Assembly: GCA_948470475.1 (NCBI GenBank)
Contig: OX419337.1
Span: 35,402,970 to 35,466,969 of the forward strand
Origin: Galaxea fascicularis
Taxonomy: Eukaryota > Cnidaria > Anthozoa > Scleractinia > Euphylliidae
Direction: 5' to 3'
DNA length: 64,000 nt
Shown piece after piece: positions 14,901 to 26,900 of this stretch. The position numbers and the translations under genes are program-made. The notes beneath the pieces were generated by a model that ran no database searches, was not told the DNA's origin, and was given only the letters and a program-made list of their open reading frames with translations. How positions within the stretch are numbered: position 1 is the first letter of the stretch; each line of letters opens with the position of its first letter.

Positions 14901-17900
14901 TGAAGAAAAGTCAGCCATTCAGTTAAGAAAATTGTGTTTGTTTAGCAGGATTTTTCGTGTTTACCTACCTCCAGAATACGCCACTCGTGCGTTACCTGGA
15001 ATAAGGGAACAGTTCTTGTTGTTGGTAAACCACACATTATCTATTGCTATATCGCCATCAGTTGCACTACCCATGATCCCTTCAAATATAATCTGCAAAT
15101 AACAAAATGAAAAAACTGAACAAAAAGCTGAAGTTTTACCGATGACTTGTGCTATTGTTGCGAGGTATATATATGGACAGTGCCAAAGTGATTTTCAGTA
15201 CCAACAGTATTAAATTGGCGCCAGCAAAACTTCATCCATCTCCCTGAAACAGACGTTGGTGCGTGTACATAAACCTCTCGGCATTGAATAGCTCTGAAGG
15301 GAATGGCTACCTGGCACAAGGTCCTCAAGTTTTTCCCTTTAAGACCTGTAGTAATCCATTTATTCCTAGCTCTCTTTGGAGTCATCTTGCTTCAATTCGG
15401 TTTAGGACAACATGAAAGCTGTTTTTTTAAAAAAAGGAAAGTCTAGACCATAGTTTTAAAACCAGTTTGAGGATCCAGCGGCAGAATTAAGGTCTCAAAG
15501 AATCGAGTAATCCTATAGCTCTTCCAGACCTCTATTTTCATTGGTCCCTATGACCTGTAGCCTCTTTTGTTATCAGGGCTAGGAGTATTGTTTGTGTTGT
15601 ATCATCTATTGTTTTGTTCTCCAATCCCAAACCACGTCTGGAGAGCTACGGGGTCTCTCAAAGAATGCAATGTCGTTATGCATGCCTTTATCCCTGCATA
15701 TTGGTCCCTTCAACAAAAGACGTTTTTTGCCATTGTTCAATAACATAGCATACGCTCTTTCAGCCGATGCGAAACCGTAGAACTAATCGATCAGATTTGC
15801 GTATCGTATCCGCAATACGTAGTCTACAATCAAAGACTTCAAAATAAGCGTTACTGTTACACTCCACAAGTATAAGCTTTATATTCTTTCGAACAACAAA
15901 CACTAAACTTACAATCCTTTCTCGAAAAACTCTCTTCTTCTTCTCCCGCGCGGCATCGGGGACTTTTCTATCCCATAATAATCTATGTAGGCTAAACCCA
16001 GTCTCTGGCGTCCTACTTGCTACATTACCAACCTGATATGCGTTGCTACTTTTGATGGATATTTCTCCGTACTTCCACTCGCTCGATGTCCCTCCCACGA
16101 GTCTCCATAGAAGAATCTCGTTGCCTTGGTAACTTTTGAAGTACACACTTAATTTGCCTATTTGTTGCGGGCTCATGTGATGGGAGAATGAAAGGCAATT
16201 ATACACTGGTAAAATGAACTGGGTTGTAAGCCGCGCCATTTTCCCATTATATTCCTTTGAAGGTTCTATATAAAGGAATCCCTTTGACTGATCTGTTAAA
16301 GATAAAAATAAAAGAATGGTAAAACATTTTGTGAATTTTGGCATTTTTTCTAGTTTAAGGTGTGGTTCGAAACAGTTTTCATTTTCCAGGGACAAGTTCT
16401 ACAAACTCTTTTCTAAATACTATTTGGTTCATCTTACATCATAGATTCATTGCATTATATTTATTTCAGAAAACCGGTTACATTGGCAGCCAAATGACGC
16501 ATTCAGTTGAGCCCCTAAAATTGAAATCTTTTGACTTAATTAAAAAACTGGTCGGTGAACTCTTCTCAAACTTCTATATTGCATGTTACCAACAAAAATC
16601 TTCAAAATATTTTTGTTTAAAAAAATTCTGTAGGGCAGATTAAGAACAAAAAAACTACTTTTTGACTATTGCCTTCTCAAGTCTTTTCCCATCGACAGAA
16701 TTTTTAAAAATCGGACTATATACGCAGCCAATTGTTCTTAGTCCCGGTTCACACGTCGAACTTTTTACGTGCCGAATCTAATGCAAATGAGTTAGAACAA
16801 AAGATTTCCCTAATCGGCACATGAGGAGTTCGACCTTTGAACCGAGCCTTAGTTGTTACCCAAAAAAATGAAAGCCAAAATATAAGCGATTGAAGTTGCG
16901 AAACTTCAAAATTTCGAGAAGGTAACATTAGCATTTGAGCGTGCGCGACAGACGCGTGCTTTTACTTTTGAGAAAGCTTTGACGCGAGCAGCTCAGATAT
17001 GGCGTGTGTCAATCTCGAATCCAGACCTGTTCTTTGGCTTCGCGCCTCGAAGGCTCTGGGAAACTCCATATTGATCGTAGCCAAAATCTGGCTATAGAGA
17101 CTTCAAAGGGCATGCCCGACTAACCAAATCCAAAATGGCGTCGCTTTTTTTCAAGGCTTTGAATTTCGCGTTGAGAAAAGTTGGCAAAGACCACGATTTC
17201 CGCTTGAGAGCCGAACAGAGGGCAATAATTGAAGCAATCGTAGGATTATTTTTGTGCTGCTCCACCGAAGAGATCCACGCAATCATACAATTTGCAATGG
17301 GTGAATTCCAGCATCGACAAACTTTTACACTGACATTACACAGGTTTTTTTTTGGTGTCTCGAACATATGGACATAATTATTGGGGTTTTAACTCGCAAA
17401 ATATATTTTTAGACGCAAGCTGTTCTCTTCCGAGTGCTGGAAGTACAAGGTTTGGCGCCAACCCTACCCAACCAGAATGAACCAATAATTTGCGTTTTTA
17501 TTTGTTGTAAAAACCAATCAGAGCTGTATCTGTGCCAGGGTTTCCCAGAGCTCCTCCCTCCCTCAGTCATGCGCAGAAGGGAAAAGCTCTGGGGTCGAGA
17601 TTGGGCGTGTGTTCCTTACACGCGCGCGCACCTGGCTAAAAACTCTTTCGAGCCTCCTTAATTTAACACTGGTAAGCGTTTAGGGTAACAAGGCCAGATC
17701 TCTATTGATTTAACAGATTGTTTGAGCGTTTACACTGTTGTGACGTTTTGTCGGCGAAATTTTAAGTGTATTTTAGAGTTCAGGAGACGACCCTGAACAA
17801 CATCTATTTTGCTTGGAATTAGGAAAACAGATGCTAATATGTGCTTTAAGGTTGCGGGGGATACATGGCCATGAATGTAGGCTGTGGGCAAATTTCAAAA

Positions 17901-20900
17901 GCAAGAAGGAGAAAAAGACACGTTTCTTTGTAGAAAATGACTTAAACTCGAGCAGTCTCAGTTGAGCGCCACTAACGAAACAACAATTGTTTCTTTATTA
18001 TATAAAACACATAGATTCCATGTTGCATTGCTCTGTTCTGGAATAGATCAGAGAAGACGTCAAAATGTGGTAAGAACAAAAAAAGGCCACACGAGGCGAC
18101 AGACAAGTGTGTCACCACATTATGACATCAACTGTGATCGATCACTGAACAGACGCACCGTAACAAGGATTCTATTTGTTAATCAGAGCGAAAACATATG
18201 TACGACGTGTGCCAAAGAAAGTCATAGAAACTCGTGCTGAAACCCTCAGTGTTTGATTCCGAATCAATTTTTGCCGTAAACAAAACATTCTCCTATAATC
18301 CACTTAGCCTTGATTGCTGAAGTAAGGTAACTTTGCAAGGTCGTGTAAGTCTATATGATGCGTCTCATTAAAAATTGGTTCTCTTACCTAGCATGACGTC
18401 AACCTCGATGAGAAACATTTGATACTCACAAACGGGAATCGTGCAACCATATTTTTCAGCCATCTGCACTTGAAGATATCTCCCCAGAAGTGCCTTGTTG
18501 CAGTATACCATTATTTTCCCATATTTTAGATTGTTGCTCAATTCATACGATGCACAGAAATGCCTCGCGTTATTTGCGTCAAAAACTATTAGTTTGATAG
18601 TGGCCAGACCGCCACCGAAAATTTTTGCGCCAAGACGGAGTCTGACACCAAGAACCAGACCCTCTCGGCCTAAGTCCACCTTCCACCAGGGCTTTTGGTC
18701 TCTGCCAATAAGGGTGCCATGACCAAACGTCCCATCGACTGCTAACGACGAGTTTCCCTGTGGCTGTTGTTCTGTTGTACCAAAAAACGCCCCATTTATG
18801 TATGAACGCTGGACTAAATAGGATGATGAAAGAAAAATAAAGAACATCAAAAAATCACCATATTCAGTTAGAAAGAACGAGATTAACAGATACACCGAAC
18901 CACATTTACATGCAAAGCGACAGAGCCATTGTTACTGACCGAGAAATGAATCATTTTTTTGTGGCAATGTTTTGGGGAAATCCACGGTCGTCAACTCCAG
19001 CTGTGCATACGAGTTTTAACAAATAGATTCAATTTCGCGGTGCGTGTGGACTCTGAAAACGCACGGGTGCTGTGAGAACGTGGTACTAAAGAACAAAGAA
19101 GTACACTAACTGTGTTTTTTGTCCTCCGTGCGTTATCAGACTACACACACTGACAAATGGAGTATATACACTTGTTTTATACTTGTTTTCGACTCGCGAT
19201 GCCACTCGTGCGTCTATACTTGATTCGCAAACTCCTCAGTCTAGACCAATCAAAAATTTTATTGTATAAATGGAGAATAGAGCCTGGTAAAGAATGCAAA
19301 TACCTTGGGTCTTGAGCAAGACGTCAGAACAAGGGCCGTCGAACCAGGAGCTTGTACAGTCTGTCCTAAAGGACCAATTAAAGTCGTCTTCCTTGAAGTT
19401 TCGTAAACACCAGTCTGTCATGCGGCAAGGAACTGAACAAAGATGATGCATTAGTTACTGCAAAGCTTTCTCGTGCTGGATAAGAAGACTGGGCGTAATA
19501 CCGAGGATTATTCTATTAAACGCCGACTTTCCAGCATTCTCATTCAGTTGGTGTCAGGCCGGTAGGGAGGAGGAGGGGTGGGACGGGTGCGTCCGTATCC
19601 CCGTCGGGCTGCGGAGGTCCGCCTCCTGGGTCTACCTATTATAAACCGGTGGCTCAAACAAGAATTCAAAAATCAAACTAGCTGGCGATGATTGAAAATA
19701 AAGTTTTAATCAAGCGGTCCATCCGATGAACAGTCACTAATAAACTTAAATTATAATGAAACACTGCGCAAAATTCCATCCCTAAAACCTTAACTAAAAC
19801 TACGAGGGCCAAGACTTTCCCCGGTGTTGTGGAAAGAGCCGTTTTGCGTGGCTGAGAAGAGATATACCCCCAACAACTCGCGCGAGAGGCGCTGTAGCGG
19901 TCCGATCCACCTTCGCATTCAAAATCATGGCGACGTGTCTGGGTGTCATTAAAGAAATTCTCTTTGGCGGTATTTTCATCGGCATGGTATAAAGATATGC
20001 TTATTAGCAAATTTTGTAGTCATTTTTATTCAAAATGTTCTGTTCAGAGGTTTTTGTAAGCTAGTTTTATCAGAGGCATGACAAAGCTCACCCGATTTTA
20101 CTGCTCTTTGGATGCATAGTTTTACTCATGAACTGGGTATAACCACTGAAACGCGTTATTGTCATATTTTATCCCAAACCTATCCACGAAATTAAAACTA
20201 GAAATCTGGTTTCAAAAAAGGTACCTGACTGAATCTTTTAATTACTTCTGTAAGTTCTTCCCCATATATTTGAATGGTTCTTTGAATATTTATCATGCAT
20301 GCGGTAATAAACAATTATTGAATGACGGGTGTTTGTGATTTACCCTGAATAATCAATGCTTAGAAATCATGCACCGCGGTCATCCAGATAACCAGTGACC
20401 TTGAGTGTCCTTGACGTGATTGTTGTATAATCTGTAGCTAGATGCTGTCACAAATGCTGATTTCGAAAATTCACTTCAATGAATAATAATGGAGGTAATA
20501 TGTTTCTGTTGAAATTATTGTCTCCGGGATTCCAATGCTTTAGTGTTAGAATGACCTACGAAAAATTGCCAAAGGCTCAGCTGCCGACTTCTTAAAACGA
20601 CAGAGTTGTTTTCGCGAAGGTGATCCTATAAAAAATATTTTACGATAGGAGACAATTTCACTCCCACTATAATAGCGTTTCACCATGACTGTTGCACTAC
20701 AAGGAATATATGATATTTGCAGGGTAGCTTTTTACGGCTGCTATATGACGTACCTTCCGTCAGCTGTTCCTTGATCTGTGGTTGAGAGATTTGGCGTGGC
20801 CACACAGTTAGGCCGTAAATTTGAAAGTTATCCGCGGGCTTAACACCAGTGGATAGAGTTCTGTTTCCAATAATTAACAGGTTGTCTGCTTGGGTCTCCA

Positions 20901-23900
20901 CAGTTGATGGTCGCACTCTACCGGTTTCATTCACCAGGACGCCATTTTGATAGAATTTCAGATCCCATATAAGGCTACTGGTGAATGCCACATGGTGCCA
21001 CCCCCTTGGAATTGTGGGTATCTCCAGCTTTTGGATTTTACCTCTCTGTAAAACAGACAGCTGATGGTAGCTCGTCAGCAATCGGTTGACTTGCTTGTAT
21101 GCAAACTCCCTTCCTACACTACGCCAGGAAATTATAGTGCTTTCATCGTCCACTGGAAAGGAGTAAAAACGATAATTAGGTCTAGATCTGAAGTTAATTG
21201 AGGGAAAAAAGGCAATTCTATTATACATTTCTTATGACCAATAGACCTCTTCCAGTTGATGATTCAAAACCTGGATGGCAAAAATAATGATAATAATAAT
21301 AATCTTTTGCAGGCGAGAGAAAATCCATTGTCTTCCGGATTGGGAATTACAGTGAATGGGGTCTTTAACCATGGTGTTTGAATGTAATTGTCCATGTTTC
21401 TCTTTACTGGTATATCAATGATAACAGTTTTTCCTAGGGGAGGAGAGGGTGGTAAAAACACGCTCTCCTTCTTTTCTTGTCTCCCTCTGCTCTTGGCTTC
21501 ATTTCACCCCACCATAAGGAAAACCTCATAAGCAATTTAGTTTAATGTGAACTGAGGTAGACTGATACGGCACCCAAGATCCACTTCGACGGAGCTAAGT
21601 CGGAGTGTACCCCAAACAAATTCTTAAGGTTGATTAGCAACTGTTGACGCTAAACCTCTCTTAGACTATTTATGCCCATTTGTCTATCTCTAAATATGCC
21701 TCTAACTCTGATAAAAATATGTGCTCATTTGTCCATCTGTAAATACCTCAGATGGACATCTGTAGCTATAGCAGGACGATTTTCAGTGTAATGCTGCACC
21801 TCAGGGCCACGCGTGGAGGGACTAAGATATGGGCGAAAATAACTTCCGTGCAAGTGAAAAAGCGCAGCGGGAAAGGAGGCTTTCGTCGCCGGGGGGAGGG
21901 GGGAGTAGCAAAAATGCAAGTCCTCTCCCGACCTATCGGGGCATGAAAGCAAACGAGGACGAATATGCGCAGGGAAGGCGTATTAATACTTAATTCAGTA
22001 GCCATGGGTATTAGGAAGGTCTCCAGGGAAAATGTGTAAGATTGGTGGGCGCGCGAGGCCGGTTCGGTGCAACCATATAAATGAAAATAGTTAAATCGAA
22101 AGCTTCTGCTCCTTTAACCACTGCTCACGTATTCCGTGATATTTGTCCTTTTTTTATACCGTGATGTTTGAATTGCTGTTAACGTTTGCTTAATTAAGGT
22201 CATCTAAACATTGCGAATAGAAGTTGAAGTTAAAGACTATCAGGACCTTCGGACGTCCCGAATTTCTGAGCTCCAATCCGCAGTAGTCTAAGCTGCCAGA
22301 AGAAGACCAGAAATGTTTAAGAGTAAATTGGAGTTATTTCCAGGTTTATTTAACCTTTTCATTTCTCTAAGGTTCTTGGACTATGGTGTGACCATAGTGT
22401 TTTAAGGAGACCCTTATGTAGAGGTACTAAAGAATTTGGTTTATCAACGGAGTTGATAATAGAAAGATTAAAGCATGATGAATTAAGCAAACGACAAACG
22501 CCAAAAATGAAACGTTTGCTGTCTATCTTCAGCTGTCTGTACAGCAGAGTGAAAATATTTTTATTGTGGTGAATAGCAGGAGACATTTGTCTATTTTTGT
22601 GTGTTTTATTTAAAGGTTAAAAGAAGAGAATACAAAAACCAGAGGTAATCTTTGCCGTTTACCTTCTGCCGTAAACGCGGCTTAAACTCTCCAATGTAAA
22701 TTGGCCACCGTACAGGGATTCTAAAAGCTGACGTTTCGAGCGTTAGTTATAGCCCTTCGTCAGAGTGAATCGAGGAACTGCGATTAGTTATTGGTTTTTG
22801 GTGACTGGTCATTTGTTTTTTAGATGTTAGGCTATCAATACTATACTATCACTTACCAGGAACGTAAATTTCTACTCGCAAGCAGAATCCGAATGGCCGA
22901 CTATTGTTGGAATCATGTAACGGCATAAATGTCAAATGGCGAGCCTTGAATGGATTCAAGATGGCATTTTTCACTGCTGTAGAGCCATCCCAATTACCAT
23001 TAAATTCCTGTCAATAAAGAAAAAGGAAGGGAAAGAAAAATAGAAAAAAAAATAATACTTGATGTGCAGACGGTAGCTAGTGTTCTTGAAGCCCAAACAC
23101 TTCAGCCGCAGTACGACTCCATGCATATTTTTTAAACTGGACCGCCACGGATAACAGCCATCTTACCATGCCACTGAACAATTTTTGTAAACTTTCAAAA
23201 ATGTTTTATTTTAACTGCTGACCGTCTTTCGATAACGTTGAAAAATGGCGGTAAAAACGAGGGGTGCTTAAGAGCCAATTTCTGTAAATATCGAGAATCC
23301 GGCGTCACTCGTGAAATTTCGAAATTCTTCATATTTTGCCTAAATAACACCTATGGTGAGTTATTTTCGAAAATAGTATTCAAAGATCGTGAAGCGCTTG
23401 ATTTTTTCTGAAATCGAGGAAAGTTTGAAAAACGCCATTTTAGCGCCATGTCGCTGCCGACAATGGAGTAAAATGATGCATTTTGTTATCGCTCGTGTAG
23501 ATGAACGCGGTGACGTCTATCAATGCAACTTGGCCAGAACATAACACATCTATAGTTCTTTCCAAGGCACAAATTTTTTTGGAAAAATCTGCTGGTATAA
23601 AACCGTTCTTAACTGTTACAAATAGCCTAGTTCAAAAGCTTCAGCGATTGACCAAAATTTAGCTAACTTCAGCACCACAAAAAGCCCACTGGTACATAGA
23701 ATTTGACGTTGAAATTAGTATTTTCTTAAAGTGCATTCTTTGCGCTCTGTTGTGTTAAAATTTCTTCCGCGGCCCGACAAAAGTGCCCCGCCGAGAGAAG
23801 GAAACGTTAAGTCAATTTTTGCATCGCGACCGCTCTTGAAATCAACATGAACACCAAAGCTAACTCATGAATTAAAAGTCTACCAATGCAAACACTTTTC

Positions 23901-26900
23901 TCGCTATTCTGAGCGTCCTACGGGCTACTGTACAATTAATTATAAGTTTACATACCGTTTTCAAACTGTCTGAGAGCGATAACCTTCAACATTTCAATTC
24001 ACAAGGTCAAAGTAGGTGGCGAAGTATTAACTGTAACTCGATGCCGATCGGCACGGCTATTCAGTCCAAGTGACCTTTACCTCGTTCTAAACTGCTTCTT
24101 TTTCTCCATCTAACACCTTTTAAAGTTATGATGTAGTGATACATGTTGAATTCCTACTTAGCCACCGTCTTGGGGTGCAGAAACATTGCTGTGATTTACC
24201 CCCAAAAGGGAAACGTAATTGCGTGACGTTGACCTTAAGATTTAACTAAGAAAACAACGTCTCTCGGAGACGATTTCATTCATTACAAAAATTTTGCAAC
24301 AGTGTTCAAGTCGAATAGCTGAAATAGAAAAGACTAAGATAGATATTTCACCTTGTCATGTATGCATGCCCATGCAGCGAAGGAGCCAAAGCTAGGAAGA
24401 GATCCGTAATAATCAGGTGTTGAAGGCCATTACATATTACATCGCGATCGCTAATTGCTCTCGCGTTATTATAAAGTGAAACTGTGACAAATTCCATGAA
24501 GTTACTCCGGCGATTTAAAACTTATTCACTGTGACTCCAGTGATCCCATTTGATGAATACGCCTCTTTCTGTATCAAACAAAACGATACAACAGTTCCAA
24601 TATAATTGCGTGTAGGACCGTTTGCTCGGTTCGGCTTTTCTACAACGATTGCTTGTAGGGGGGAGGGGTGAAGGACTAGCGAAGGCAAAGGGGTGGGAAC
24701 TTTGGACTTGGCATCCTTTCAAAGGGTATGTGGGAAGAAGAATAATCTGTACAATTAACTAAGGAGATGTAGCGGAAGGTATTATTTCTGAAAGCTCTGC
24801 TGACAAGCAAATTTCTGTTCAGAAAATTGTTCACTCTTCTCCACCACCCCTCCCCGCTGAAAAATGCATTACCTTAATGCCTAAAAAGACAGCAGCATGT
24901 CCTCGCACTTAACGTTTACTATTTCGACACTCCAGATAGCCCAGTGTATTTTGTTGAAAAGTTCAAGTCTTCGTTTCTGAAGCCCCCAAAAAAATACAAA
25001 AGGGAAAAAAAGCGCTTTCATTTCTGACAGGGCTTTTCCAGGTTTATGGTAATAAACGCAGAAAATTGTGCTTTCTCATTAATGTGTTGAATGAAACAAT
25101 TATCCTGCTCAATCTTGCGAAATATATCCTAAAATGATTGTGACAAATTTTCTTTGTTCAGGAGTAATTACAATAATTCATTACCCCCGAGCCACGTAGG
25201 AATTCAACCTATAATGACTTTAAAGAGCGGCTAGTTGAAGAAAAAGAAGCCGTTTAGAACGAGCGTTTAAGGTAACTTAGGGCCTCTTCATATGAGCCCA
25301 GTTGACTGGGCTTACCCAGTTTCCGAGATCTCGCCACACCGCTAAATCGTTTGTAAAAAATTTCGATGTGTTCACATGAGAGGGCGAGCTGGCTCGGTTG
25401 CCGAGATCTCGGTTTCCCAACCGGGATCTTGGGAACCGGGCCGAATATTTTTGCCATATGAACACTTCAGCCCGGTTACCGGGAGGAAAGTAAGGGGAGT
25501 GGTCAAAACTATTATACAACCTCGGGACCCACCATATTGAATGAAGGTGCCTGCTTCTGCTTATACCCCCCCCTCACCCTTGTAACGAGACCCATGGTGC
25601 CGTCTATACCCCCCCTACCCTTAAATAGAGACCCATGGTGTCTCCTATAGCCCCACCTCCTCTTAATTGGAGACCCATGGTGTCTGCTATAGCCCCACCT
25701 CCCCTTAAATGGAGACACATGGTGTCTCCTATAGCCCCACCTCCCCTTAATGGGAGACCCATGGTGTCTGCTATAGCCCCACCTCCCCTTAATTGGAGAC
25801 CCATTGTGTCTCCTATAGTCCCACCTCCCCTTACTTGGATACCTCGCCATGGTGTCTCTTATAGCCCCACCTCGCCTTAAATGAAGACCCACGGTTCCCT
25901 CTATAGCCCCCTACCCTTAAATGGAGAACCATGGTGCCTGCTATAGCTCCACCTCCCCTTAAATGGAGAACCATGGTGTCTCTAATAGCCCCACCTCCCC
26001 TTAAATGTATTAAATACAATGCATATTTGTGATAGAACGGATATTTTATGACATTACCGAGATTTTACCTCTCTTTTCTTGAAAATAAAACTCGGAATAG
26101 TTTCATTTGATAGTTAACGTAAAGTCAAAGGAAATTTGAGGCTGCTTCAACAAAGAAAATCGAGAAATTCTCGTCAGGCTTGTTCGTTAGATTTCATGCC
26201 TAAATGGTCGCGTCACCAATTTTTCAAATGTTTCATCTCGGAAAGCGGGCTGAAAGTCGCCATATGAACAGAGACCTATTTCATCTCGGTAACCGAGCCA
26301 GCCCGGGTAACCGGGCTCATAAGAAGAGGCCCTTAGTCCCTTTACTTGGAAATGGCCGTGCCAATCAGCATCTAGTTGCATAACAATATTTAGTCATCTA
26401 CTTTGACCTTATCGATTGAAAATTATGTACGTTGAAGATTATCACTCTCATACAGATTGAAAACAGTATAAGGAATACTTTCCGCTCTCTCCTTTGGTAT
26501 TTAAAATTGTACGGAATATTCTTGCCATCACATGGATGTCATTCACTCCACCACTACCCCTACCCTCTTACCTTCTCCAGTCCTCCACCCCTCCACCTTA
26601 CAAGCAATCGTTGTATAACAGCTGAAGCGAGCAAACGATCCTACACGGAGGAGGAGAGTGAACAATTTTCTGAACAGAAATTTGCTTGTCAGCAGAGCTT
26701 TCAGAAATAATACCTTCCGCTACATCTCCTTAGTTAATTGTACAGATTATTCTTCTTCCCACATACCCTTTGAAAGGATGCCAAGTCCAAAGTTCCCACC
26801 CCTTTGCCTTCGCTAGTCCTTCACCCCTCCCCCCTACAAGCAATCGTTGTAGAAAAGCCGAACCGAGCAAACGGTCCTACACGCAATTATATTGGAACTG

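Noticed and set aside
15152..15385. Possible extra exon between MAM exons 16 and 17
   Set aside because: The MAM sequence continues directly from exon 16 to exon 17 in phase 0; inserting this ORF would break the domain and no match was recognised.
17135..17377. Host RecQ helicase gene
   Set aside because: Only a short N-terminal resemblance, no Walker motifs, and it lies inside a repeat with inverted ends.
25512..26019. Gly/Arg-rich repetitive ORFs
   Set aside because: They are readings of the minisatellite inside a MITE, open in several frames on both strands.
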